DNA of 64,000 nt from Rheinheimera sp. SA_1 (GCF_001669775.1 NZ_LXWK01000011.1:1054001-1118000), one strand, 5' to 3'. Positions 38,325 through 48,431 are shown, numbered from the stretch's first letter. Numbers and translations are program-made. Notes: generated from the letters alone by a model not told the origin.

Positions 38325-38810
38325 TTACTTTTCAAGTAAAACAAAACGATAGGAATGCGGGTTTTTGTGATCAGAAGCAAATTCTGCGCTGCTTATTTGT
38401 CGCCAGTTGGCTTCGGTTTGATAGTCAGGGAAAAAAGCATCACCTGCAGTGTCGAGATCGATATGGGTGAGGTACAGTCGGTCAGCGCGTGGCAGCATTT
38501 GCTTGTACAATTCAGCACCACCAATGATCATGACTTCAGCTTGATCTGCAACCAGCGCAAGCGCTTCGTCAATCGAATGAACCCAGTCAGCAGCAAGTTG
38601 CTGTGGCGCTGGCTGCCGGCTAATAATGATATTGCGACGGCCAGGCAACAAGCGGCCAATCGAATCATAGGTCTTGCGCCCCATAATGACTGGCTTGCCC
38701 AGCGTCACTTGCTTAAAATGTGCAAGATCGGCTGGCATATGCCATGGCATTTGATTTTTCAGGCCAATCACATTCTGATTGGCCATCGCCGCTACCAAGG
38801 CAATCTTCAT
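38325..38810 (-). CDS. folA: Dihydrofolate reductase
   Basis: 161 residues, normal for a chromosomal enzyme. Key motifs are IALVAAMANQNVIGLKNQMPWHMPADLAHFK (substrate-binding Asp27-equivalent in MPADL), VIMGRKTYDSIGRLLPGR and VMIIGGAELYKQ. It reduces dihydrofolate with NADPH and is the trimethoprim target. It lies 9 bases after cgtA on the same strand and is probably co-transcribed with it, whereas in E. coli it follows apaH. Confidence 0.97.
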   Translation of the reverse strand: MKIALVAAMANQNVIGLKNQMPWHMPADLAHFKQVTLGKPVIMGRKTYDSIGRLLPGRRNIIISRQPAPQQLAADWVHSIDEALALVADQAEVMIIGGAELYKQMLPRADRLYLTHIDLDTAGDAFFPDYQTEANWRQISSAEFASDHKNPHSYRFVLLEK

Positions 38811-38819
38811 CTAAAATCC

Positions 38820-40205
<1,386 letters not shown>

Positions 40206-40221
40206 TCAATGTCCTGTACAT

Positions 40222-40254
40222 AAAAAAAGCCCCGCACTCAGGCGGGGCTTTTTC
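40222..40254 (-). terminator. Intrinsic terminator of rplU-rpmA
   Basis: AAAAAAAGCCCCGC and GCGGGGCTTTTT pair around a short loop. On the minus strand it gives a stem followed by seven T, 15 bases after the rpmA stop. It separates the ribosomal genes from cgtA. Confidence 0.92.
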
Positions 40255-40268
40255 AAAAAGCTTTCCGA

Positions 40269-40526
40269 TTATTCGCTAACGATGCTGACGAATTTACGGT
40301 TATGTTCGCCTTTTACTTCAAACTGAACTTTACCGTCAGTTAAAGCAAACAGGGTATGGTCTTTACCGATACCAACGTTGGTGCCAGCGTGGAATTTAGT
40401 ACCACGTTGACGCACGATGATGTTACCAGCTAATACTGATTCGCCACCGAAGCGCTTAACACCTAAGCGTTTCGCTTCTGAATCACGACCATTACGTGTA
40501 CTACCTACACCTTTTTTACTTGCCAT
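40269..40526 (-). CDS. rpmA: 50S ribosomal protein L27
   Basis: 85 residues, standard length. The N-terminus [20 protein letters not shown] and the segment [27 protein letters not shown] are diagnostic. L27 reaches the peptidyl transferase centre of the 50S subunit. It follows rplU by 18 bases. AGGAG precedes the start. Confidence 0.98.
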   Translation of the reverse strand: MASKKGVGSTRNGRDSEAKRLGVKRFGGESVLAGNIIVRQRGTKFHAGTNVGIGKDHTLFALTDGKVQFEVKGEHNRKFVSIVSE

Positions 40527-40544
40527 GAGTCGTTACTCCTGAAA

Positions 40545-40853
40545 TTAAGCGCTGATGCCAGTAATTTTCACTTCAGTAAACCACTGACGATGGCCAGCTT
40601 GTTTACGAGAGTGTTTACGACGACGGAATTTGACGATTTTAACTTTATCGCCACGGTCATGATTGACCACTTCCGCAGTAACTTTACTGCCTTCAACTAA
40701 AGGAGTACCGATTTTGACTTCTTCACCATTTACAACCATCAGAGCAGCAAATTCAACAATTGCGCCCTTTTCTAAGTCCAGTTTTTCTAGACGAAGGGTT
40801 TGGCCTTCAGTCACACGGTGCTGTTTACCACCACTTTGGAAAACCGCGTACAT
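40545..40853 (-). CDS. rplU: 50S ribosomal protein L21
   Basis: 102 residues from the ATG at 40853 ([14 protein letters not shown]); E. coli L21 starts at the same point. A frame extending to 40883 is rejected. The C-terminal [20 protein letters not shown] binds 23S rRNA. rplU and rpmA form an operon, divergent from ispB as in E. coli. The 200-bp gap upstream holds the promoters of both. Confidence 0.98.
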   Translation of the reverse strand: MYAVFQSGGKQHRVTEGQTLRLEKLDLEKGAIVEFAALMVVNGEEVKIGTPLVEGSKVTAEVVNHDRGDKVKIVKFRRRKHSRKQAGHRQWFTEVKITGISA

Positions 40854-41058
40854 AGTTAACTCCGTACAGATCACGCCAGCCACATAAGGGGCGTGTTAAT
40901 TACATTCACAGGGCGCGAATTGTACGCAATTTCCCCTACCCTCGCAAGCATAATTCTGAAAAAGATCAGCACTTCACAAAATGCTGCAGTTTTAGTTTTG
41001 CCGATCTGGCTCTTGGTGTAGAATCAAGCCACTTTAACCGTTGGTGCAGTTATTCAGA

Positions 41059-42030
41059 ATGACGCTCGATGAAATCAAGCTGTTAAGCCAAGACGACATG
41101 GCAGCAGTCAACCAGTACATCTTTTCTCAGCTCAGTTCAGATGTCGCTTTAATCAATCAACTTGGTATTTATATCGTCAATAGTGGTGGCAAAAGGCTAC
41201 GTCCATTATTGGCGGTTCTGGCTGCGCGCGCGTTGGGCTATCAAGGCCAGCAACATGTCACGCTCGCCACTATTATCGAATTCATTCACACAGCAACCTT
41301 ATTGCATGACGACGTTGTCGATGAGTCGATGCTGCGAAGAGGCAAAGAAACGGCGAATGCGGTCTTTGGCAATCAGGCTAGTGTGTTGGTTGGTGACTTC
41401 CTTTATACTCGATCATTTCAGCTGATGGTGTCACTTGGCAGAATGCGGGTGATGGAAATTCTGGCAGATGCGACCAATATCATCGCTGAAGGCGAAGTAT
41501 TGCAGCTGATGAATGTGAACGATCCGGATACTACTGAAGAAAGTTACATGCAGGTCATTTACTGCAAAACGGCCAAGCTGTTTGAAGCTGCGACCCAACT
41601 CGCCGCTGTGCTGTCCGATCAGGACGAAAGCGTTACCAAAGCCATGCAAAATTACGGCATGCATTTAGGAACTGCCTTTCAATTGATAGATGATGTGCTT
41701 GATTACCAGGCCGACGTTGACGAGCTTGGTAAGAATATTGGTGACGATCTGGCAGAGGGCAAGCCAACATTACCGCTCATCTATGCGTTAAGGCACGGAA
41801 ATCCACAACAACAAGCCTTAATCCGCGAAGCCATCATCGAAAGTAACGGTTTGAGCAAACTTGATGAAATCATGGCTGCTCTTGCAGAAACTGCAGCTTT
41901 CGAATACACCCGCAATATCGCTGAACAAGAAGCGCAAAAGGCGCGGGAAGCCATCGCATTTTTAGCCGAGTCGCCTTATAAACAGGCGTTGCTTGCGTTG
42001 GCAGACATGGCGGTGGAACGAAATCATTAA
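41059..42030 (+). CDS. ispB: Octaprenyl diphosphate synthase IspB
   Basis: 323 residues from the ATG at 41059, exactly the E. coli IspB length, with MTLDEIKLLSQDDMAAVN matching its N-terminus. The two aspartate-rich motifs are LLHDDVVDES and LIDDVLDYQ. It makes the C40 isoprenoid chain of ubiquinone and menaquinone. A TTG at 41041 in frame is rejected. It diverges from rplU. Confidence 0.96.
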   Translation: MTLDEIKLLSQDDMAAVNQYIFSQLSSDVALINQLGIYIVNSGGKRLRPLLAVLAARALGYQGQQHVTLATIIEFIHTATLLHDDVVDESMLRRGKETANAVFGNQASVLVGDFLYTRSFQLMVSLGRMRVMEILADATNIIAEGEVLQLMNVNDPDTTEESYMQVIYCKTAKLFEAATQLAAVLSDQDESVTKAMQNYGMHLGTAFQLIDDVLDYQADVDELGKNIGDDLAEGKPTLPLIYALRHGNPQQQALIREAIIESNGLSKLDEIMAALAETAAFEYTRNIAEQEAQKAREAIAFLAESPYKQALLALADMAVERNH

Positions 42031-42086
42031 GCCTAGCTTTAGGCTATAACTGATTGTTTTATTGCAATTTAATATGGATATTCCAT

Positions 42087-42114
42087 AAAAAAGCCAGCAT
42101 CAGCTGGCTTTTTT
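42087..42114. terminator. Bidirectional terminator between ispB and mdh
   Basis: AAAAAAGCCAGC-ATCA-GCTGGCTTTTTT, a perfect 12-bp stem with T runs in both directions, between the convergent ispB and mdh genes. Confidence 0.94.
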
Positions 42115-42126
42115 CATTTAAAAACT

Positions 42127-43065
42127 TCAGGCTTTATTCACAAACTCTTCGCCTAACGTAATGTCTGCCTTTAATGTCGGCAGCATATCAGTCATGGCTT
42201 GTTGTTCGTAAGCACTCAAAGTTCCGATAGACAATAAAGCTTCAACGCCGTTTTTGCCTAAGGTAATTGGTTGTGCGAAGAAACGCGCATGTTCGCCGTT
42301 TCCTTCAACATAGGCATATTCAGTTACTGATTCGCCTTGTAAGCCTTTGACTAAAGACATACAAAAACGTGCAGCAGCCTGCCCCATCGACAGAGTTGCA
42401 GATCCGCCACCGGCTTTGGCTTCAACAACTTCAGTACCGGCATTCTGAATGCGATACGTCAATGATGATACTTCTTCTGCAGTGAAGCTAACGCCTGCAA
42501 TCTGTGACAGCAGTGGCAGAATAGTTGTGCCGCTATGACCACCAATCACCGGAACAGTAAGCTCAGCAGGGTTTTTGCCTTTTAATTCACCAACAAAAGT
42601 TTCAGCGCGGATCACGTCTAATGTCGTCACACCAAACAGGCGTTTTGCATCATAAGTACCGGCTTTTTTGAATACTTCAGCCGCGATAGCAACTGTGGTG
42701 TTGACCGGGTTGGTAATGATGCCAACCAGAGCTTTTGGACATTGCTGCACAATTGCTTCTGCCAGTGTTTTTACAACACCTGCGTTGATGTTGAACAGAT
42801 CAGAACGATCCATGCCTGGTTTGCGTGGCATGCCGGCAGGGATCATCACAATGTCAGCACCAGCCAGTGCCGTGTTTAAATCTTCTTTACCATGGCCAGT
42901 CACTTTGACGGCCGTTGGGATATGGCTTAAATCTACCGCAACGCCCGGAGTTACCGGAGCTAAGTCATACAACGCTAAATCCGTGCCAGCAGGCAGGTTT
43001 AACTTCAGTAATAAAGATAAGGCCTGACCGATACCACCAGCAGCACCTAATACGGCAACTTTCAT
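42127..43065 (-). CDS. mdh: Malate dehydrogenase (NAD)
   Basis: 312 residues, as in E. coli. The NAD-binding [21 protein letters not shown], the substrate-loop arginines in [16 protein letters not shown] and the catalytic His in [13 protein letters not shown] are intact. It oxidises malate to oxaloacetate in the TCA cycle. It is divergent from argR, the conserved order in gammaproteobacteria. Confidence 0.98.
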   Translation of the reverse strand: MKVAVLGAAGGIGQALSLLLKLNLPAGTDLALYDLAPVTPGVAVDLSHIPTAVKVTGHGKEDLNTALAGADIVMIPAGMPRKPGMDRSDLFNINAGVVKTLAEAIVQQCPKALVGIITNPVNTTVAIAAEVFKKAGTYDAKRLFGVTTLDVIRAETFVGELKGKNPAELTVPVIGGHSGTTILPLLSQIAGVSFTAEEVSSLTYRIQNAGTEVVEAKAGGGSATLSMGQAAARFCMSLVKGLQGESVTEYAYVEGNGEHARFFAQPITLGKNGVEALLSIGTLSAYEQQAMTDMLPTLKADITLGEEFVNKA

Positions 43066-43249
43066 GCTATTCTCCCAATTTACGGTTCATTAAAAAACGC
43101 GCCAACAATACTGAAATCACGGGCAAATTACAAATGACTTACGCCTAAAGTCTAAGCATTTTAGCGCATTTAACCCGATTTTACTGCCATGTCCGGCTAG
43201 CTGTGTTAACTTTGCTGCAATTGGCCGGTTAATTTGATAAGAACGATAG

Positions 43250-43720
43250 ATGATGACCAAACAATCAAAACAAGAAGCACTGATTTCCGCTTTTAAATCT
43301 TTATTAAAAGAAGAGCGTTTTGGCTCACAAAGCGACATCGTTGAGGCATTAAAAGCTGACGGGTTCGATAATGTCAGTCAGTCCAAAGTATCGAGGATGC
43401 TCAGTAAATACGGAGCTGTACGTACACGGAATGCCCGTCAGGAAATGGTTTATTGTTTACCACCGGAATTAGGGGTTCCAACAACCAAAAGCCCACTGCG
43501 GCAATTGGTGTTAGATATTGAACATAATGATGTGATGATCATCATCAGAACCAGCCCAGGCGCGGCTCAGCTGATTGCCAGATTATTGGATTCTGTAGGA
43601 AAAGCGGAAGGTGTACTTGGCACTATCGCCGGTGACGACACTATTTTTATCGCACCGACCAGCGTAAAAAACATCAATTTCACCCTGAAAAAAGTGACTG
43701 AATTGTTCGAAAAAGTCTGA
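43250..43720 (+). CDS. argR: Arginine repressor ArgR
   Basis: 156 residues, as in E. coli; the start may be 43250 or the next ATG at 43253. The winged-helix DNA-binding domain has [37 protein letters not shown]. The C-terminal oligomerisation and arginine-binding domain has [15 protein letters not shown] and [13 protein letters not shown]. It is a hexamer that represses arginine biosynthesis with L-Arg as co-repressor. I could not identify a clear ARG box in the mdh-argR gap. Confidence 0.97.
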   Translation: MMTKQSKQEALISAFKSLLKEERFGSQSDIVEALKADGFDNVSQSKVSRMLSKYGAVRTRNARQEMVYCLPPELGVPTTKSPLRQLVLDIEHNDVMIIIRTSPGAAQLIARLLDSVGKAEGVLGTIAGDDTIFIAPTSVKNINFTLKKVTELFEKV

Positions 43721-43765
43721 TTGATGATTGAAAAGCCAAAACACTGCCGGCGAAAAAGCAGCCAG

Positions 43766-44692
43766 CTATAACCCGGCTTGCTGCTCCATAAAATTGACTG
43801 ATGGCGCAAAAAAAGCGGCGCCGCAGTCAGCCTGAATAAAATCCAGCAACAAATCATAATTTTGCCCACCTGGCTGTCCCATTCTGTTTTTCAACCAACG
43901 CAGGTACGCCTTGGCATCTGCTGAAAAACCAAGATTCAACATGCCTTGCACTTTTAACTGACCATATGGCATGTTTTGAAATACCAAGGGCAAAGGCTGC
44001 CCTTCTACTGATACACAACTCGCTTTTACTTCATGACTATTATCATCAAGTTGCGCCAAAGCCAGACGCTGACCGTCGATTTTTCGACGCCCCATAATGG
44101 CTTCTTGTTGTTGCTGAGTCAGCTGCTGCCAACGTGTCATATCCAAACGGTAACGCTGAAAATGCAGATAGCTACCACCGGCAAATACCGCATCGTTTTG
44201 TTCTGGAATGAGTGCGAGCTCGCGTTTACGACGTCCTTTCGGTGCATCCGGCTGATCAATAAAACCAGTTAAATCCCGACCGTCCATGTACCTGAACGCA
44301 TGAATTTGTTCCGCCAGTTCAACATGTTGATTGAGAAATTGAAAACATTGTTGTGCAGCAAGATGCAATACGTCGTAGCGATCAGCGCGAATTTGCAGCA
44401 GCAAATCAAAGGGCAGCGCCGGCATATCAAGATCATCAACTGACAATGGCATCCAGGGCTGTAAATCTTTAGGTCTTTGATTTACATACAATGTATCCCA
44501 AAATCCAACTCCGATGGCCACCACTGCTGACAAATTTGATTCCGAAAACTGGTCGGATAGTCTTTGCACCAGTGCAGGCAACCTAGCGAGCTGTAAACGA
44601 ATGGCGGCTTGATGCCCATCCATTGCATTCATCAGCAATACCATGCCGTGTAAGTTTGCTTCGGCACAAATGCCCAACTGTTCGCGTGCCAT
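43766..44692 (-). CDS. Dyp-type heme peroxidase
   Basis: 308 residues. The family signature appears as MDGRDLTGFIDQPDAP, with the distal Asp of the GxxDG-like motif, and a proximal heme-ligand His candidate lies in DDNSHEVKAS. The domain-swapped ferredoxin-like fold is consistent with IGVGFWDTLYVN near residue 60. No Tat or Sec signal is present, so it is cytoplasmic or an encapsulin cargo; no encapsulin gene is in the window. It oxidises dyes or porphyrin-like substrates with H2O2, substrate unknown. It is convergent with argR and divergent from the CsrB-like RNA. Confidence 0.9.
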   Translation of the reverse strand: MAREQLGICAEANLHGMVLLMNAMDGHQAAIRLQLARLPALVQRLSDQFSESNLSAVVAIGVGFWDTLYVNQRPKDLQPWMPLSVDDLDMPALPFDLLLQIRADRYDVLHLAAQQCFQFLNQHVELAEQIHAFRYMDGRDLTGFIDQPDAPKGRRKRELALIPEQNDAVFAGGSYLHFQRYRLDMTRWQQLTQQQQEAIMGRRKIDGQRLALAQLDDNSHEVKASCVSVEGQPLPLVFQNMPYGQLKVQGMLNLGFSADAKAYLRWLKNRMGQPGGQNYDLLLDFIQADCGAAFFAPSVNFMEQQAGL

Positions 44693-44800
44693 CGTGGTTT
44701 CAGGTCCAGAATTCAGTGTTAATTGAACGGCCGACAGGATAATAGGTTCACTAAAAGATTACCATCCTTTGCGGATAAACGGACATATCTGCCATCAGTG

Positions 44801-44818
44801 TGTGAGATATATCTCACA
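44801..44818. promoter_or_regulatory. UvrY/GacA-type response-regulator binding site
   Basis: TGTGAGATATATCTCACA is a perfect 18-bp palindrome matching the inverted-repeat type bound by BarA-UvrY (GacS-GacA) upstream of csrB-family RNAs. It lies about 180 bases before the predicted RNA start, a distance like that of the far upstream site at E. coli csrB. The DNA between it and the RNA (44819-44984) is AT-rich with no gene. Confidence 0.75.
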
Positions 44819-45185
44819 TATCAGTAAGACATGGCAGTTTTTTCTCACAAAAAAAGTTCACGATTCATTTCAAAACACTGTTTTATATAGATATTTTAAT
44901 TTTCTCTCGTTATTTCAATTCAATGACAACTGCAGTGTTCGCTGGCAGCAGCCGCATTTTTACGTAAATTCAACGCATACTATGTTCATCGGATTGAGAA
45001 TAAGTTTTGCCCACATTGGATGTGGTGACTGGATGTCAGTTGTGGTTCGCCAAATACAAACCACAACGCAGTAAGTGCCAGATAGCACAAATAGCAGTGG
45101 ATGCGCAGACAGATTCAGGAAGTTCAGGACGAGCTCTGATTTCGGGATGAAATCAGTATGGAAATGGACGCTTAAGGAAAAGCTT

Positions 45186-45485
45186 GAAATCAGGACGATT
45201 TCATTAAGGACAGTGGACAGCTCAGGATGAGCTTTGAAATCAGGATGATTTCATTAAGGACAGTGGACAGCTCAGGATGAGCTTTGAAATCAGGACGATT
45301 TCAATAAGGACAGTGGACAGCTTAGGACGAGCTTTGAAATCAGGATGATTTCAATAAGGACAGTGGACAGCTCAGGATGAGCTTTGAAATCAGGATGATT
45401 TCAATAAGGACAGTGGACAGCTCAGGATGAGCTTTGAAATCTGGATGATTTCAATAAGGACAGTGGACAGCTCAGGATGAGCTTT
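45186..45485 (+). repeat. Six tandem 50-bp repeats inside the CsrB-like RNA
   Basis: Six copies with an exact 50-bp period, differing at only a few bases. Each unit has hairpin GAAATCAGGATGATTTC, a linker with unpaired AGGACAGTGGACA, and hairpin GCTCAGGATGAGC, giving four GGA sites per unit. Variants (AGGACG, TAGGACG, CTGGATG) mostly keep the GGA. A partial A-type hairpin (GCTTAAGGAAAAGC) precedes the array. The near-identity suggests recent unequal-crossover expansion. Confidence 0.95.
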
Positions 45486-45617
45486 CGTTTTACTCTGTGG
45501 TGGCAGTGTTTTACGTAGCATGGATGTTAAAACCTTCACAGCGCGAATGACTCCGCAAGGAGCAGGGATGAATGACCCGCAAGGGTAACAATATGGATAT
45601 TGTAAAAGTTTTAATGG

Positions 45618-45650
45618 TAGCCGCACTTTTTAGTGCGGCTTTCCTTTTTG
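45618..45650 (+). terminator. Intrinsic terminator of the CsrB-like RNA
   Basis: GCCGCACT-TTTT-AGTGCGGC (45620-45639) is a perfect 8-bp stem followed by TTTCCTTTTT. A short reading frame that crosses it (45572-45754) is not a gene. Confidence 0.9.
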
Positions 45651-45676
45651 TGGAGCTTCACTTTGTACACCACGCT

Positions 45677-45744
45677 CCAACTATCCAACTATCCAACTAT
45701 CCAACTATCCAACTATCCAACTATCCAACTATCCAACTATCCAA
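45677..45744 (+). repeat. 8-bp microsatellite (CCAACTAT), about 8.5 copies
   Basis: CCAACTAT is repeated perfectly about eight and a half times, directly after the CsrB-like terminator. The unit length is not a multiple of three, but no convincing gene spans it. Positions 45745-45941 hold nothing I can identify. Confidence 0.95.
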
Positions 45745-45941
45745 AAATAATTGAACACCCTCCACCACTAGCAGATAGCTATGGCAATTGGATGACAGAT
45801 GACGGCAGACGGATGAAAGATTTTCACTTATGCATTTTTGCTCTTTTCGCCGAATAAATGTACTGCTACATTAGGGGCGTCCAAATTATGAGCAGAAGCA
45901 GCGTTTGAACGAGTAATCGTTTCATGCACTAGCTGAACCAA

Positions 45942-45974
45942 ATAAAAAACCCCGTTAGCATTCACCGACGGGGC
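45942..45974 (-). terminator. Intrinsic terminator of glnK-amtB
   Basis: On the minus strand CCCCGT and ACGGGG (45968-45973 and 45950-45955) form a 6-bp stem with a 12-base loop followed by TTTTTTATTT. It lies 133 bases after the amtB stop, beyond another inverted repeat. Confidence 0.75.
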
Positions 45975-46025
45975 TGTCTGATAAAAGACAAAGGACAAGG
46001 ATAGACGACTTAGTGGGTCAAGTTT

Positions 46026-46069
46026 GTTTGCAGGGTTAACCTCTAGGGCTAGCTGTTAACTCTGCAAAC
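46026..46069. repeat. Inverted repeat in the amtB 3' region
   Basis: GTTTGCAG-G-GTTAAC (46026-46040) and GTTAAC-T-CTGCAAAC (46055-46069) form a 14-bp stem with one mismatch and a 14-base loop. No T run follows, so it is not an obvious terminator. It would be transcribed in the amtB 3' untranslated region. Confidence 0.7.
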
Positions 46070-46106
46070 CGCTCCCGACAGATCCCCACCGAACCTGCCA
46101 GACTGC

Positions 46107-47378
46107 TTACTTCGACGATGCAACAAACTCAGGATAGGCTTCGATGCCACATTCTGAACGGTCTACACCATCATATTCTTCCTGTTCAGTGACACGGATC
46201 CCGATCACCAACTTCAACACATACCAAACGACCAGGCTGGTAATGAATACCCAGAAGAAAATCGTCGCCGCGCCAACCAGTTGACCGGTGAACGAAGCAG
46301 ATTCTTTAGTCACTGGGACAATCATTAAGCCAAACAAACCTACGACACCGTGCACCGAAATCGCACCAACCGGATCATCAATTTTCAGTTTATCCAAGCC
46401 GATGATTGAGCACACCACCAACACACCACCCACAGCACCAAATACAGTCGCTAACAATGGCGTTGGTGTTGAAGGTTCAGCCGTGATAGCGACCAGACCT
46501 GCTAATGCACCGTTTAATACCATGGTTAAATCTGCTTTACGGAACAACAGCATCGACATACAAAGTGCTGCTAACGCACCACCGACTGCAGCCATGTTGG
46601 TGTTCACGAAGACCATCGCCACGCCATGCGCATTACCGATATCACCTAGTTTTAACATGGAGCCACCGTTAAAACCAAACCAGCCCAACCACAAAATTAA
46701 CGTACCTAAAGTGGCCATTGGCATATTCGCACCAGGGAAAGCATGTGCTTTGCCATCTTTGCCGTATTTACCTTTACGAGCACCAAGCAGTAACACACCC
46801 GCTAATGCTGCTGCACCGCCGGCCAGATGCACAATGCCAGAGCCGGCAAAATCAGAGAATCCAAAATCCGCTAAGGTGTACAAGCCAAACACCGCTTGGC
46901 CGCCCCAGGTCCATGAACCTTCCATTGGATAGATAAATCCACACATCACCACTGCAAAGGCGAAGAATGCCCAAAGCTTCATCCGCTCGGCAACAGCACC
47001 TGAAACAATCGACATCGCCGTGGCGACAAACACCACCTGGAAGAAGAAATCAGAGGCTTTGGAGTAAATCGCTTTACCGGTGAAACCGTTTTCACGTTCA
47101 GCAAAACCCGCTAAAGTTGCATCAACATCAATAGCTTCGATACCGCTTAAGAAAAAACCACCGCCGTACATAAATTGATAGCCACAGACCAGATACATCA
47201 GGCAGGCTATGGCGTACAACGCAAAGTTCTTCGTCAGAATTTCGGTGGTATTTTTAGAGCGAACCAGACCGCCTTCCAGCATGGCGAAACCAGCTGCCAT
47301 CCACATCACTAAGGCGCCACACACCAGAAAATAGAAGGTGTCCATGGCATACTGTAAATGGAAAATTTGTTCTTGCAT
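46107..47378 (-). CDS. amtB: Ammonium transporter AmtB
   Basis: 423 residues with 11 predicted transmembrane helices. The N-terminus lacks a clear cleavable signal. Conserved elements include FAMLEGGLVRSKN, DFAGSGIVHLAGG (first pore His), GWFGFNGGS and ISVHGVVGLFGLM (second pore His). It conducts ammonium/ammonia across the inner membrane and is blocked by GlnK, the upstream gene 9 bases away. AGGAG precedes the start codon. Confidence 0.96.
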   Translation of the reverse strand: MQEQIFHLQYAMDTFYFLVCGALVMWMAAGFAMLEGGLVRSKNTTEILTKNFALYAIACLMYLVCGYQFMYGGGFFLSGIEAIDVDATLAGFAERENGFTGKAIYSKASDFFFQVVFVATAMSIVSGAVAERMKLWAFFAFAVVMCGFIYPMEGSWTWGGQAVFGLYTLADFGFSDFAGSGIVHLAGGAAALAGVLLLGARKGKYGKDGKAHAFPGANMPMATLGTLILWLGWFGFNGGSMLKLGDIGNAHGVAMVFVNTNMAAVGGALAALCMSMLLFRKADLTMVLNGALAGLVAITAEPSTPTPLLATVFGAVGGVLVVCSIIGLDKLKIDDPVGAISVHGVVGLFGLMIVPVTKESASFTGQLVGAATIFFWVFITSLVVWYVLKLVIGIRVTEQEEYDGVDRSECGIEAYPEFVASSK

Positions 47379-47387
47379 AAACTTCTC

Positions 47388-47825
<438 letters not shown>

Positions 47826-47867
47826 TCATTTAAATCATTGAGTTAGTTTATTCTGAAGATCATCGTT

Positions 47868-47895
47868 CAAAAAAAACGCACCAAGTCGGTGCGTT
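47868..47895 (-). terminator. Intrinsic terminator downstream of yacL
   Basis: On the minus strand AACGCACC-GACTT-GGTGCGTT is followed by eight T (complement of 47869-47876). It is 110 bases beyond the yacL stop; the 71-bp palindrome lies in between. Confidence 0.88.
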
Positions 47896-47934
47896 ATTTC
47901 CCAGCTGGGGTGCAGTAGTGAAGGTGCAATTCTA

Positions 47935-48005
47935 AATGTAAACAGTGGGGTCAGAGTCAATTGTTAACTTAGTTAACAATTGACTCTGACCCCACTGTTT
48001 ACATT
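47935..48005. repeat. Perfect 34-bp inverted repeat with a 3-base loop
   Basis: Two 34-base arms (47935-47968 and 47972-48005) are exact reverse complements around TTA. The arms contain GTGGGGTCAGAGTCAATTG, a motif I recall from repeats dispersed in many proteobacteria and often linked to Y1/RAYT transposases. The right arm reaches into the yacL stop codon at 48004-48006, so the element supplies or overlaps the end of the gene. Confidence 0.95.
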
Positions 48006-48372
48006 ATTTGGGTAAAAATTGCTGCCACTGGGTCAGCAGATGAATTAAATCTTCCAGCCCACATTCGGCGGTTAAACTGGCATCGTCGGTGGTGAGTTCC
48101 GGGTCAAGCTCGGCATCGCGTTCATCAAACTGACCGACGCTATAGTGGTACACCAGCACTTCCTGGCGTTCGACTCTCAGAATGTATTCGCGACCGTCAA
48201 ATTGATATTCGCTGTATGGACCCAGTTGCAGTAAATCGTCAAACAGTGACTGATAGGAAGAGGCTTTACGCTCAAATTCATCCAGCAAAAATCGTTGCAG
48301 CGCATGTTGTTCCATCGGCAGCTGCAGCTGATATATCCGGCTGTCCGGTAAATAGATAAAATCAAATTCCAT
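48004..48372 (-). CDS. yacL: YacL (UPF0231) family protein
   Basis: 122 residues from the ATG at 48372; an upstream extension to 48408 is rejected. MEFDFIYLPDSRIYQL at the start and CGLEDLIHLLTQWQQF at the end follow the pattern of E. coli YacL (120 residues). Strongly acidic. Function unknown. In enterics yacL lies next to acnB, as it does here. The last codons overlap the palindrome at 47935-48005, so the natural C-terminus may have been altered slightly. Confidence 0.85.
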   Translation of the reverse strand: MEFDFIYLPDSRIYQLQLPMEQHALQRFLLDEFERKASSYQSLFDDLLQLGPYSEYQFDGREYILRVERQEVLVYHYSVGQFDERDAELDPELTTDDASLTAECGLEDLIHLLTQWQQFLPK

Positions 48373-48431
48373 CCGAGTGCTCCACGAAGATTGAACTGAA
48401 CATCGCATTGCTGTCGTAGCGCTGCAATAAC

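Larger units (their letters stand above)
44985..45650 (+). ncRNA. csrB: CsrB-family small RNA (CsrA antagonist)
   Basis: A non-coding stretch with about 38 GGA trinucleotides in about 650 nt, many placed in hairpin loops, the hallmark of CsrB/RsmZ RNAs that titrate the translational regulator CsrA. Examples are CCACAT-TGG-ATGTGG (45011-45025), TGAC-TGGAT-GTCA (45026-45038), CTGATTTC-GGGAT-GAAATCAG (45136-45156) and, in the repeat core, GCTC-AGGAT-GAGC and GAAATC-AGGAT-GATTTC. CAGGA(T/C)G, the CsrB repeat consensus, recurs about a dozen times. A UvrY/GacA-type palindrome lies upstream, a -10-like TACTAT is at 44978-44983 and a strong terminator closes it. The 5' end is estimated. At about 660 nt it would be longer than E. 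coli CsrB (369 nt). Confidence 0.87.

Noticed and set aside
43066-43249. ARG boxes in the mdh-argR gap
   Set aside because: No segment comes close enough to the 18-bp ArgR consensus by eye.
45186-45485. CRISPR array
   Set aside because: The 50-bp units are contiguous tandem repeats without unique spacers, and no cas gene is present.
45572-45754. Short reading frame starting MTRKGNNMDIVKVLMVAALF and running into the CCAACTAT repeat
   Set aside because: It spans a perfect intrinsic terminator hairpin and a microsatellite; the protein is an artefact of the repeat.
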